Shown piece by piece: positions 35,670 to 48,300 of a DNA stretch of 64,000 nucleotides. The notes under the pieces were generated by a model, which was not told the origin of the DNA, made no database searches, and saw nothing but the letters and a program-made list of their open reading frames with translations. The DNA comes from Anseranas semipalmata (taxonomy: Eukaryota > Chordata > Aves > Anseriformes > Anseranatidae): contig VXAA01003403.1 of assembly GCA_013399115.1 (NCBI GenBank), forward strand, positions 89,840-153,839, given 5' to 3'. Every line of letters starts with the position of its first letter. Position 1 is the stretch's first letter. The position numbers were made by a program, and so were the translations under genes.

Positions 35670-35960
35670 TGGAGAGAGCCAAACAATGTGTAATTGCCTC
35701 TCTGGTATCATTCAAGTGAATGAGATCAATGTGAAAATCAAAGATGAACCGATTCACATTAACAAAATAAATACGAATAGGCTTTTGGGGGATATCATAG
35801 CTCCCATCTCTCTCTGACTAATGATTTACAATAATCCAAAGATTTGTTTCATCACCTATGCTATAATCTGACAGACCAGACGTGTGGGTAATTTGCTTGG
35901 TGTAATCAGGTTACCAGATCAGTTTTCCCTGTTCTGCTGAGACTATCTGACCAACATATA
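35670..35960. promoter_or_regulatory. enhancer-like AT-rich block
   Basis: This block loses the T/G bias of its surroundings and packs typical developmental-enhancer words: AACAAT (35,682), TAATTG (35,691), the TCF/LEF core ATCAAAG (35,737-35,743), TAATCC (35,832-35,837) and further TAAT/ATTA-like words. It also holds an 8-bp inverted repeat AATGTGAA/TTCACATT (35,728-35,735 / 35,753-35,760). The look is that of a conserved non-coding element, but conservation cannot be seen from one sequence. Confidence 0.3.
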
Positions 35961-38900
35961 TGCTTCATATTTGTTTGTAAGACTTTGAGGAAAATGGAAG
36001 TTATAGATCCCTGTAACCTTTTATCCTTGTTTGATTTGTGTATATTTTATATTTTTTTGATATTTTTATATCTTATTCAAGTATAGGCCTCTCTAAGCCG
36101 TTGTAGGGGAGGTAGTGTACTTGTATGCCAGATGAAGCCACAGTTAAGCCACGAGAACACATTTCCTTAACAGACTGTTCCCCGGGGTAAGTGTTCACAT
36201 AAAAACACATTTGTTTTTAGTTTCATAATTATATGCAGGCAAAATATTTCAAACTATACTGGCTATTGAAATTACTGCTTACCAGAGTTTCGTGTAAGGC
36301 AGTTTCTCAAACAAGGATGTTCTTGAATAAGGAACTGCTTCAGTCCTTGTGCATTGTATTCTCTCATTTGCAGGGGTGTGCAAGCACACGTACGTGGGCA
36401 CGTGAGAGAATTGTGTGCACACATACGCACGCTTCAGTCATGTGGACTTAAAAGTTGGATTTTTGTTTTCTTGTCACTGGAAGGAAAAGGACTTTTTATG
36501 TCCATAATTTGGAAATTGGAGGTCTTCCTAGTCTAGTCATGGGAGGTTTTCAGAATCAGTTTTAAGACCAAAACTTTGTGATTTATGCACAGTTTATTCA
36601 AAGCAGTTGTGTATATACTTCATTCTGCACTTGGTTGCTACTCGGAGTGCATACTTAAGGAAGTATTTTATTTTTACTGTAATTTCCATGGTCACATTTT
36701 CATGTAGTTATGTAATAGCGTAGTGTTATATATCTTGTTACATAGTTTAGTTATGTAGTAATCTTATTTGAAGTAGGTAACTGACTGCTGATCTAAAATC
36801 CCTGTTCTTTGTTTTTACAGAAAAAGTAAATACCAGGAGCGTATGAGTGCGCCAAAATTCTAACCTAATCTTTTAGATTGTTTCCATCCTTGTGCAATTG
36901 TTTTTCTAAGCATGTCTAGCTAAAATACACTGAAATATATATATACACACACAAATGCAGAAAAAAGCAATATATAATTTTATGATATCTGTGGGTATTT
37001 CCACAAATGTTTTAATTTTATGTGTATTATTATTTCCAAGATTGCTTGCAGTCTGAGAGGAGTTACCTGTTTCAAATATACGTGCCAAAGTATTTATGTC
37101 TGTCTTGTTAGCTGTTTACTGATTCCTTTTTGATGATTATCATAATTTGCCTTTCTTAAGCAAAGGAAGTGTGTCTTTGTATTTCAGCTACTTGATTGCA
37201 TTCTGTTCCTGTGTGTGATGGGGAATACTAAAAGAGATGGTTTCGAGTAGATTTAGTACTAGCTGAATGTTTTTAATGCATATAAACACTAATGAAAAAT
37301 GTTGCATCTCCTTTGGGCTGTTTTTCTAGCAATTGCATTCCTAAAAAATCAGTCTCCAGACACTAACTCTGCCCTGTGTAGAAACCAAATGTTTTGCTCT
37401 CGAACTTCAGTGGATTAGTGTCATTTCATTACTTCATTCATGCAAGATTAATCCCATATTCAAGGTTTAAATCTATTACCTATTAAGTCTATTAGCTATA
37501 GGTAAACTTCTTGGAAACTGAAGCAATTTTGTGATCCGTTACATTTCTGGTCTTACAGAGGCAGTTTTTAATTATTATTTTTTTCCCCGGGCATTAAATC
37601 CTGAGGCAAATGTAGTGGATGAAATTACCAGTGAAAGCTGAGTTAGTTATACGATTATTGATTTTTTTTTTTTTCATTTGGATAGAACTGTATCAGTTAA
37701 AGAAATTTGTGTACATTAGCAATTAGCACAATTTGTAAGAGTGACTATTGAAAGCAAAATAGTTGGTGCTGGGGATTGAGACACCACGTTGCTATGAATT
37801 TAAAGGGATTTTATTTTCAGCTCATTCTGATGCCATAGACTGACTGCCCTTTTTCGGAGTGTATTTTCAAGTTCAGTTGCCTCTGAAAGCAACCCAGTAC
37901 ATGTGCTCTCTGCTGTGCATTCGAGTATGGTAAGCTGGGATGGTAAAAGACTTGATATTTTGGATTCTTGAACATAACTAAAATGCTGCTGTAGATATAT
38001 TCAGTGTATTTTAAATGATCTGAAAATTTTTCTGGCACTCTGAGATACATGAGCATGCCTATACAATATGCTGTATTGAAAGCATCATGTCAAGCATGCA
38101 AAAAAAAAATCACTTCTGCTGAGACAGGAAATGAGTATCTTTGTCACCGCTTTACCTAGCGTAATTCTGATGGTGTATTGCACTTTGAAAGATGACTGAA
38201 TCTAATGTTTTTAAAGCTGCACTTAAGTGCTTCATATTTGGCCATTGTCCAAATTTAGTTTGAATAACTAGTAATTTGGGGTGGCTTCCTCACCTTGTTG
38301 TACGTCAGTTCGTCAAGAGGTAGTAAAAATGGGTTTGTCCAGTTCAGAAGACTTTAAATAAGATCGACCTTTTCAAAGTTAAGTTGGTAGGATAAAATAA
38401 CATTTGATTATTGAATATTATTCTGGAAATACTGCACTAGCTAGAAGAGAGACTTAAAACTTTTTTAAATTGGACATAGGCAAAAAACTAATTTCTATAT
38501 CAATTGCTTAATGAAACGGTCATGCAAAATTAAACAGCATCATAATCACGTTTATAGAAGGTAATATTTGGAGCATGGCAGTTGCTTTAAGAAGCGAGAC
38601 GTGCTTCTCCTTTCTGTAATTTTGGAGGGATAAACTTGGTCTGATGCTTGTGGGAGAGTTTCTCTAGAACAATAGTTTCCTAAGTGAAAAATACTAATTA
38701 CATAAAAGTTTGAAAGTGCTATCCCACCCGAACAGTTTACAAAAGCCTTGCCATGAAATCTGAGGATTTCCTGGAAGAACATTCTCTTTCCTTTACGACT
38801 ACTAAAAATACAAGCCATAGCCAGAAACAAAACCAAGCTCTGAGGGTCATTAATCTCAGAACTCATGTGTGGCCTGTTTATTGTTATTCCCAGTAACAGA

Positions 38901-41344
38901 AGAGGATAACTGCAGCGGTAACTTTCTTGGAAGTGTTTGCATAGTAGTAGGCAAGCGTGAGGGAGCAAAGAGAACTGAGGAAGGCACGTGGCTTTTGTGA
39001 GAGAAGCAGGAGGAACCTGGGAGGCCTCGCATGGCCAGGGTGGTTTAAGCAAGGATGGCTTTTCATAGGGGAAGGTGCCTTGTGGAAGTGGGGATAAACA
39101 AATGAAACAGATCAGACCAACTCTTTGTTCTGGGAGAAGGAACTTAAGAAACTTGCTATCCAGGACTGTGAGGTGGGGTAGCTTGAGCAGTAAGCTTTTT
39201 TTTTTAGCGTCTTTATTTTTGAGGAGGCAAAGCTAGATAAATATGTGCGACTTAAACTATATAAGGTGTTGAAATTATGGCTGGTGCTACTAACAAAGCC
39301 AGTTAAACTGAGTAGATTATTCACCCGTAAGGTTTTATTAGTTTGTGTTACTAGAGGTCTTTGCATTTATAGTGAAGGTGATTTCATTTGACTGCACAAA
39401 GGGAGGAGTGTCTGGGTACCACCGTGATAGTTTTGCCTGGGTAAAGTTTTTACTCTTTATATGAATGTTCTAGATGCTGAAAAAAGATACTTTATTTAAA
39501 TATCTGGTTTATGGTCTAGTTTAAAACTACTCTGTGTGTGGTAATTTAGAAATAGAGTACACAGAAATATTTCTGATGGACTTCTAATTTGGGAATTGGA
39601 AATGAGTTAGCCCTTTTCTTTCTTGCTTTTTGATTGTGATTTCTGAGGAATTCTTCTGTTACTTGATAGGTAGAAGCTTAATTTGCAAGGTTTTGAACAA
39701 AAGGAAGGTGGGGAGGAAGGCAGTTATTTAAGGGTTATGCTGAGGTTACAGCTGTGGCAGTGCTTGTGGTTTCCTTGCGGAGTTGTTTGTGAAATGAATG
39801 TGAATGAGGAAGGGACAAGGGAAAAAGAGGAAAAAGCAAATAAAGGTCTACATTAAAAAAGGCAACAAAACCTTCAAACAACATAGCAAATTAGTATCCC
39901 GCGGCTGGCCATAATGAATAGACTAACCACAGTACAGAAGCAGTTTCTGGATGATGTTGATAGCCAAGGCTAAAATAAATGTGGTTTTTTTTGGCATGTA
40001 ATTATTTTGTGTGATATCTAAATTCTCAGCAGAACTGAACCTTTTTTTTTTTTTTATTCTTGAATATAGATGCTATTTATAAGCACAACAGGAAAGCAGA
40101 GAAAAAATATTTTAACTGATTAAATGAATACCTAGCCATTGCTTGTAAATAAAGCAATACAAGTTGCTTTTTAATTCTGAAATGTGAATAAAATATAATT
40201 ACCTTAAAACTTTTTGGGCTTATTTAAAAATGAGGTTAACATTGTTCAAACTAATAGTAAAAGCTAAGTAAATGTTGGTCTTTATAACTTTCTATCTGAT
40301 TAGACGTAGCAAAAGTGTCTATAGTGGCACTAGTTTATGGTCCACACTGTTACTATTAACGGACCTGCAGCAGTAAAGGCTATGAATCTGAACTTTGCCA
40401 GTGTAGGCATATTTTCTGAATTTTAACTTTTCCTGTTAGGTTTTGTAAGCGCTGGGCAATGCAGCTCTTCTGTCTGCAGCAAAAACAAAAATAAACTTGA
40501 GTGTCTTGGAGCCCTCAGGCAGAAGCTGGCTTCCTGTCCTGGTGTTTGGATTGGTGTGCGTCTACGGTGAAGACAGGGAGATTGTCTGTCTCTCTTTTTC
40601 ACCCCTTCCCTGCCACTCTGAGTAGCATTGACATGCACTTTTTCCTCCCTTGGCTGCTCTTCTAGCCTCTCGCATAGGAAAATAAGATGTCATCTTAGAA
40701 CAGACATCTGGGGCAAGGCAGACAAATCAGTCTTTCCCCTGTTAATCTGGCTTTGCTGGCTTGCATTACGTACTAAAAATGGATCATAGAACTCCTGCAC
40801 TTGAAGCAAATAATTAAATGGGTAGCATCTTTGAAAAACTCATTTGAAGTATTTCTTTTGCGTGCTGCAGGATGCCACCAAAAGTATCTCTCCTGGTCTC
40901 CAAAAGTACTGAAGGATTTTATGAAGGGTACAAAATGCTGGTTGAATCTTGGCCTGAGAAAGCTCTTACTTTCTTCACACAGCAGCTGTTTTATTAATTG
41001 TGCTAGAGAATAGTAACACCTGCCAGAAGCCATGTAGAAATACCATAAAAATCAGTGCAGACAAAAACTTTGGGGAACTTGGCTTTGTTTTAGATGATGT
41101 AATTTAAGAATATATATAACTTGAGACTTCATTTTGATAACAGCTATATTTTTCTTGAATATTTAACACTGTCTAGTGGCACACTATACAAAACATTAAA
41201 GATACTGTTCAGTGTTTTCGAATGGGCTGATGCTGCTTGCAAACTGAATTGCTGGACAGTTAGGGACATTCCACAGCAGACCGAACCATTGACTCCATCA
41301 CTTGAAATTAGAAAGAAAAGTCTGTTTCAGGTAAAATACTTCTC
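35961..41344 (+). other. presumed intronic DNA
   Basis: No gene recognised. Contains an alternating purine-pyrimidine segment at 36,376-36,432 and T runs near 37,662 and at 40,042-40,055. Minus-strand frame 38,552-39,052 (166 codons) has no family resemblance. Confidence 0.45.
36376..36432. repeat. GT/CA-rich alternating segment with palindromes
   Basis: Contains the palindromes CACGTACGTG (36,387-36,396) and TGTGTGCACACA (36,412-36,423), an E-box CACGTG just after the first, and 21 bases of strict purine-pyrimidine alternation (36,412-36,432). Capable of Z-DNA formation in principle. Confidence 0.5.
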
Positions 41345-41412
41345 TTTTTTTTTTTTTTTTTTNNNNNNNNNNNNNNNNNNNNNNNNNNNNNNNNNNNNNN
41401 NNNNNTTTTTTT
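41345..41412. repeat. poly-T tract with internal assembly gap
   Basis: T18 (41,345-41,362), 43 N (41,363-41,405) and T7 (41,406-41,412). The gap is most simply an unresolved homopolymer or a short T-rich simple repeat. Confidence 0.9.
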
Positions 41413-41594
41413 AAGTGTTATAGCCTTGTCTTTGTGATGTTGTGGTGCTGATGTGCATGGGGTGGGGGTTCAAGAGCTGTTTCCTAGCTCTGTACTTCAG
41501 TGGAGTTGGGAAGACTGGTCTTGTAGTTGTGGCGTTAGCTTGGGTCACTGAAGATACCATCTTAGTTCCTTGTTCTGTCACAGGCTTCCCGTGT

Positions 41595-41700
41595 GGGCTT
41601 TGGTCAGTCACAGCTGCTGTGCCTCCAGTCCCTGTCTGTAAAATACACAGTAGTAATTTTTACCTGGTAGAAGTATGATGAGATCAAGTGTGATTAAAGG
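41595..41700 (+). repeat. MIR-like SINE relic
   Basis: GGGCTTTGGTCAGTCACAG, TGTGCCTCCAGTCCCTGTCTGTAAAATA, AGTAATTTTTACCTGGTAG and ATGATGAGATCAAGTGTGATTAAA follow in order the tail half of MIR-type SINEs (GGGCAAGTCACTTAA..TGTGCCTCAGTTTCCCCATCTGTAAAATG..AATAGTACCTACC..). A weaker match to the SINE head may reach back to about 41,470. Confidence 0.65.
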
Positions 41701-42299
41701 AGGATACAGCGATATCTCACGACCCGTGAAAATATCAGCAAGATACAAGAACGGGTGCTGGAACGAGTAGAAGAAAGGTTGGAACAGGGAGTGGGGGAAC
41801 GAAGGGTTGTGCTAGAGTAGGAAAGAGTGGCATCGCCACTCACCCCCAGCTGCTTTAACAGTTCACTATGATTTGCAGATACATTAATCTGTCATAGAAT
41901 TTTTCTTCTCACCTCTTACTTTGATTGTTTAATGAGTGCAATATACTGAAATTTTATTTAATTGCCTTTAAAGGCTTTTTATTAAATACTAAAACTTCAA
42001 ATAATATAATAGAGGTGCTAAGATATCAGTGAAATAATAACTAAGCTGTCTCAAAACGTCTTGCTGTTTGAGACCATATGTGTAAGGATATCTGACGAAT
42101 GGCTATTCAGATAGGCAGATAGTGACCGGAGGAGCAGTGAGAGGCTGGAGGTTTGAGCCCACTTAATCTGTCTGAATCGGCTGCTCCTAAAACCAGCAAA
42201 GGTGAAGGTTAAGCCATGATCCCTGTTGCAAAACCTCCTGAGGTAATTCACTGGAAAAAACTCTCGGGAATCCCAGGCAAGGTGGGGAGGGGGAGCTCT
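41701..42299 (+). other. presumed intronic DNA
   Basis: No gene or repeat recognised; the 42,100-42,300 part may belong to the GC-rich block that follows. Confidence 0.4.
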
Positions 42300-42900
42300 T
42301 GAATAAAGGTAGGTAGGATGTACTATGGGGGGGTCAAGGGAGTGGGATTGGGGACTGAACAAAAGAATTTGGGGATTGTACGGAATTGGTATGGAATGTT
42401 TAAGGTGGGGAAGAGAAGGATCAAAGTGGATTGGGGAGGAATTGGGGAAAAAAAAGAGGAGGAGAGGCATAAAAGGAGCCAGTTGTGTTTAAGCAGGCAG
42501 CTGGTTAGTGATCACCACGGCTTATCCTATTGTGAATGGCTTTCTAGGATGCCTGTGTGATCTGCTAGCAGGCTTCAGGCTGTGCTAGCCAGCAAGCAGG
42601 ATGAGGGGCTGGGAGACAAGCAGCAGAGGGACTGAAGGTCTGGGAGGTGGATGTCAGAGGGAGCAGTGAAAGTTCGCTTTTTTTTTCCCTCCGAACATTG
42701 ATCCTTCGGAAGAGGGTGGAGCTGCGTGTGCTGTCTGTGCTCGTGTGGGTGTTGGTAGCAGTCGGTCCCCCCTGTGCATTTATCTGTGGTGAGCTGTACT
42801 CCCTACAGTGTGTCTCCATCCCTTTGGAATTAGTGCTCCGCCTTGCTACTGGTGGGACTCGGAAGGGTGTTAGGGAACAGCAGCTCATGCTGACCAGGCC
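42300..42900 (+). mobile_element. probable LTR-like retroelement remnant
   Basis: A sharply bounded G-rich then GC-rich block in AT-rich DNA. A G-rich stretch (42,325-42,465) leads to a TATA-like GCATAAAAGG (about 42,468-42,477), followed by 400 bases rich in CTG/GGCAGC words and CpGs. This U3-TATA-R layout, and a general resemblance to bird LTRs, suggests a solo LTR in + orientation. Ends and target duplications were not found, and no gag, pol or env sequence is present. A regulatory CpG block is the alternative. Confidence 0.4.
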
Positions 42901-44850
42901 AGGAGAGGAGCGAATCCTTGGGTCCCTCCGTATGCCATTTTTGTCTGTCCCTAAGAAATGAGCTTTTTGCCGCCTCCATTGTTAGTTATCTGTGAGAGGC
43001 TGACTTCTCCTGGGTGCTAGATGCTGCCCTCAAGACAAGGTTTTCCCATATTGGGATTGTACCCAACAACACAGAACAAAATTTTGTCTGTTGGAGGCCT
43101 GGTATTCAAAAAAATGGTTGACACCCTTAACTCTGTTGGAAATTGATACGCACTTTGGGTGATTATCAACGCTGGAAGTTAGGCTGCTTTCACTTTTGGA
43201 TTTTAATGCTTGCAGAGTCCTGACAACTTTCTGTCTTTAACAGAGAATAAACACTGTTACTGAATGAAATGTGCACTGTATCTTTTAGCACAAAAACTAA
43301 GTATTAATTTTTTTATCAGTCCTTTTTTTTTTCCTGAAAACTACTTGATAACAAAAGGAAAGTGGAAAGGAACTGGGGAGAGGTTGTGTGATTTCTAGGT
43401 GCAAGCATGAGAAACTATTGCAAAAACGATTTAATAGAAACCCTGGTAAAAGTGTAAACATGACTAGGTAAGAAGTCTTAAGGTTCCTTCTATTCCTAGC
43501 ACTTACTGCCCAGCTGTTTCCAGAAGTGCTGTTAACAGAAAGATTTGTTTTCTAATGAAAACTGCCGGAGATGAGCTTTCTGTTAGGTATGCTTCTCTTC
43601 CTTGCAATCCCAGCGCAGTTGTCTCTTCGCCGTAAAGAGGCCAACTCATGAAGTCAGCCATCCAAAGAGGCTAAGCTGCTATACAGCTGATTTATGAAGC
43701 ACCATGGATGTCAGGGGAAAGAAAATCTACAAGATGTAATGGGATACATTTTTTTTTTTTATGGTTTTATAATTGATTTTCATCATTGGCCCTGGAGAAT
43801 CCGGTTTTCTCTGAGGAGGAAATAGCAGTGATTGTTTCCTATTCTTACATTTATTTCATTGTAAACACTTGTGAAAATAGGAGAAATTCCTTGTGTGAGA
43901 GAAGCTGCCTCCAGAATACGAGCTGTGATTAGAAGTGATAGGAATTTCAGAAGGCATTGGTGCTCATTATTTTCTGATTTTGTTTTAATAAAGCTTATGT
44001 GGTTGATTAAAATCATGATTAGTTTTGTTAATAAAGGCAGTGCTGAAGTAGAGAGCTTCTGTAATGTGATTTTTATCTTGGAAGCCCAGGTGGTTTGTTT
44101 TTTTACTAGCTTTATGTAAACCAGTATTGTTAGGAGGCTGGTTCTCAGTTCCTAGATTACTTGGTTCTTACTCATCTGCTCCTTCTCCAGCTTAAAATGC
44201 AATGCTCTCCTGCTCCATTTTACTGTCGCTTTCTCTTCGTTGACCGAGTGTTGGGTCATGGTGCTGTAATGAAGGGAGATTAACTTGCATTTGTCGCTTC
44301 CAGATTCATTAAGTAACATTTTTTCGTATAGCGTGATTGGATAGTACACGCAGAATCGGGTTGCTTCCTCTGGTTTTAGAGGCTCCTTAATAAACAAAGT
44401 GTGATAGGACATTGCTAAGTAATATTGCAGGGAACGTGAATTTTACCAGCTCTAGTTACAACATAAAACACGGTTTGTTGTGGTTTTGACATAGGCCATA
44501 AACATGGTCTATAAACATTGCAGAAGTATCTGACTGCCAAGATATATAACCTCTTCCTTGTACCTTATTGATTTAAGGCAACTCCTTGTAACAGAGATGG
44601 CAAGTTTTACAGTAAAGCAAAGATTTTCAAAGATCTTGTTTGGAACCACTCGTGATTGATGGTCATGCTCTGTTTTGTATCTATGGGAGGATCCTTTTGT
44701 AGTCTTGAAGCAATTCTGTTTTGTTTTTTTTAATAATAATAACGAAGTCTTGTTAATATCAAGGAGGTTGAATTTTCCAGTGTTCCTACAGTTCTGTGTG
44801 AGATGTAGCTTCACTGTTTGGGTACACTGTGCCAACAATAAGCATTTACA
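42901..44850 (+). other. presumed intronic DNA
   Basis: Nothing recognised apart from short T runs (for example 43,750-43,760). Confidence 0.45.
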
Positions 44851-45380
44851 TAGGTGTACGGGGTCTGGCTGGGATGTAGCTCACTTTCCCCCCAGCAGCC
44901 CCTGTAGTGCTGTGCTCTGCACCTGCAGCCCTGGTATCACACCAGTGTTTTGGCTACTGCCGAGCAGTGCGGGCACAGCACCAGGACTCTCCCCAAACCC
45001 CCAGAGCCAGTAGGTGGGGGTGGGCAAGAGGTGGGGAGGGGACATGGCCAGGGCAGGTGACCTAACCTGACCCAAGGGATTTTCCATGCCATGGGATGTC
45101 ACACCCAGCAATAAAAGCTGGGAAAGGGGAAGGAGCAGGGGGGGTCTCGTTATGAAGACGTCTGTCCTCCCGAACAACCACTGCAGGTATTGAGGCCCTG
45201 CTTCCCAAGACATGGCCGAACACCGCTCGTTGACGGGAAGTAGAGAATAATTGGTTTTTCTTCCCTCTTTGTTTATGTCAACCTGTGAGCCTTTTTTCTT
45301 TCCATCATACTTTCTTCTCCCCCTCTTCTTATGAGGAGGAGGAGTGAGAGAGCGGCTGTGGTGGTAAAACCAGCACGATA
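44851..45380 (+). mobile_element. ERVL-type endogenous retrovirus solo LTR
   Basis: Landmarks occur in the order I remember for the widespread bird ERVL-type LTR: GTCTGGCTGGGATG (start), ACACCAGTGTTTTGGCTA, GAGCAGTG..GCACAGCA, a G-rich GTAGGTGGGGGTGGGCAAGA, GACCCAAGGGATTTTCCATGCC, TATA-like CAGCAATAAAAGCTGGG (about 45,108), GGGAAGTAGAGAATAATT, and a right end GGAGTGAGAGAGCGGCTGTGG..GGTAAAACCAGCACGA. About 530 bases, diverged, with no internal retroviral genes on either side, so a solo LTR left by recombination. The minus-strand open frame 44,881-45,213 is a shadow of it. Subfamily not assigned. Confidence 0.8.
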
Positions 45381-48300
45381 GGCTTGCCTTCTGTACTGTC
45401 CCGATTCCTGTATGAGGTTATTATCCAGTGCCAGTAATGAACTTGAAAGACTCTTTGAGAATGCAGGTTAAAAAACAAACAAACCACCACCACCAGAACT
45501 GCTTTTCTATTTATTATGTAGCCTACCACTTTCACAGTTGTAATATTTCTGTAGCGTGACAGCTGGACCATTTGAAGTTGTTAGGTTGAGTAGTTCAATC
45601 ACTTCAATCACTTTCTCCTAACTTGCTTTATAAAGAGTGTGAAAATTTCCTTTGTAGTGAAAGTTCTTGTGTTAAAAAAAGACCAAATGTATAAGCCAGA
45701 GGATCTGTGATAAAGCAATAGGTGCAGTGATTTTATAGGCACTCAGAACACAAAGTTATGTTAGGAAATGGCCAGTGGAAGACAAACTCTGGTGGTTCAG
45801 TTACGCTGGAAATGACTGCCAGCCAGCCAGCCAGCTGGAAGAAAGGGAACCCAAAAAGACAACGAGGGGAAAAAGTGTATGTAAGTCAAGCTGAAACTTG
45901 TTGCCATATTTAGGAAAAAACTCTCAACAAAAAAAGATCTTTACTTTTGACCGGCTGTGAGCTGTTGGCACTGACAGCCACGGGCAACCTGAGCTGGTTT
46001 TTTCTTCCCCAAGGCTGCACTCAGCAGAGCATGCAGTTAGCCTTCCTGTAGCTCGTGCAGTCTCACTTTCTGAGCACGTAGTTCAAGAGTTTCAGCCTTG
46101 CCTTATGTTTTTTGCTTTGGAGTTTCTCTTCTTGTAGCAGGCACGTAAGCCCAAAGTTTGATCTCATTTCTGGCTGGTGCTGACCACCCTTTCTGTAGCA
46201 TTTCTTAGGTATAAAGCTGTACTTTAGACTTCAATCCATAAGAGTAAGGTGCTTGTTTTATTCCAAAGACAGTGTTAAGTTTTCAGTTCAGCCAGGTGAG
46301 GGGAATCCATGTCAGCCCTAAGAATATGATTCTGGCATTCTTCTCCTTGTTTTAATAAATTATAAATTGTTTTTAGGATAATTAGGAAAAAAATACTAAG
46401 TTCTTTCCGTTTTTACTGCCTGTCTGCTCGCTATATTAGCAAATATGTAAATGTTTCATGGGTCTTCTATTTAACAAACAACAATAAAGTCATGTAGTAT
46501 TCAAGTCTATGGCAATTACAGACTTTAATGTCAAAGGACAAGCTTTATGTAAACTGTTTTTGCTCAAAAGAATGGGAGATTTGTAGAAAGAAAATTATAG
46601 GGAACATAAATCCAGTCCTTGGTTTGTAATAACTGCATCCACCTAAACCATCTTGAATGATCTGAATGAAGAGGCTGTTAGCAAAGTATTGAAAAAGCTA
46701 TTTTATTAATAAGCAAACTTTTTCTTAACAATACCAGCAAGTATTATTAACAAGCACCATTGAAAGGTTTCACAATATTAAGTGCACTGCAGAAGCCTTC
46801 TGCTTGATCGTTTGCTTTGAACCTTTACGTGCAGTGGAGCTGTTACATGTCTAATAATATTTCTTGTCAATGAAACCTAAACATAGCTTTTGCATGGATG
46901 CTTTGAGTGGATAGTTTTGGAAAGAGAAAACAGACCAGAGATCACTAAATCTGCAGTCTGTGAGAAAACCTGGCAATTAGCCATTTCAATTGTTTCTTGT
47001 TTGTTTTTGATCCTGTGGTTTTTAGAGTGCAAGGTTTCACTTTCCAGGCTGATCCACAAATTCCCTCTCTTAATACCACCCCTGCAAGAGCTCTGGAAGG
47101 GTCTTTCTGGATGCAGTTCAAAGACGGTCATTATCCTCGTTGTGCTGCATGTATGTTTGCTCTTAACTTTTCCTTATGGTATTCCCAGTTATTTTCTGAG
47201 CTGCATTTCTGGATTTAGGCAAAATATTTTTTCTCATATTGCCTTTGTGCTTCCAGAGATGATTTTTAGCCAGTTCTCCTTTCTTTGTTACTCAAAGTTA
47301 GCCGCCTTTCCCCTCCACCCCCCTCTTCCTCTTAGCTTTTGAACGAGTTGAGAATGCAACTAAATGAATTTTCTTAAAGTAATTGCAGTAGTTCATCATG
47401 AAATGAGTTTTTCATAGTACTTCTACATTCAACTGCGTGTTCTCTTGTGATTTCAGAATGGTAGATGGCTACAACTTAGGTGTTATATTTAGTCATCCAG
47501 GTACCAGGTGGTATTTTTTTTTTTGCGTCAACAAACAAACTAATGTAGGCACATCAGAAGCACCACGTGTGCTGTTGCTTCAAAGGAAGACATTGTTTGT
47601 TTTCATTCATTATGTTGTTATGCCACTTGTGGTGGAGGCTGGAAGTTTTCCAGACTGTTTTCTCCCATTAATACCCCTTTTTGAGGTGGTGAAAGGAATT
47701 CTACATTCATACAATACTACAGGTAAATGGGGAGACTCAAATTCTGCTTGTGTGTTCATGAGCAAACACGTTTGAAAATAATTGGCTATTTTTCAATGTG
47801 TTATTGTTTTTTGTTTGGATTTTTTTTTTTTAAAGTCCACAGTACTGCAATACCAGCATTGCTTTACGGCCCTGTGTCAGATCTTCCACAGTTTTTCATG
47901 ATTGTAAAACAAAAAACAAACAAAAAAGCTTATTTCTAGAATGCACATTGTGGTGTTTTATAAGTGTAAGAAAATTTAGGAGTCCATAGAAAATGAACAT
48001 GGCACGTGAAAGTTTGTGTATCCTTAGTTAAGTATGCTGCTTGTGTTACAAGATTACTGAATAGTTTAATGCATTTACATTATGGATGTAGTGATTCAAG
48101 CTAGTACAAAGAAGCAAAAGGCAAGTCTGTTAATATAACTAAGGGAGAGTAATTGTTGGTTTTATCTGTCTTCGTCTCGTAGCGATGTAGTACTATGTTT
48201 GCAGAGATATTTGCAAAACCCCAAGAAGTAGGCAATTTGTTTTACATTGGCATTTTGTGGGATATGGTGTATATATAATGCATTTGTATTATCTGCAGTA

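Noticed and set aside
38552..39052. 166-codon minus-strand frame
   Set aside because: No domain resemblance and no splice context; lies antisense in presumed intron.
42647..42961. 104-codon plus-strand frame with a hydrophobic start
   Set aside because: Lies inside the LTR-like GC-rich block; most likely a chance frame.
46890..47342. 150-codon hydrophobic plus-strand frame that looks like membrane segments
   Set aside because: T-rich DNA automatically encodes Phe/Leu/Ile-rich peptides; no family match.
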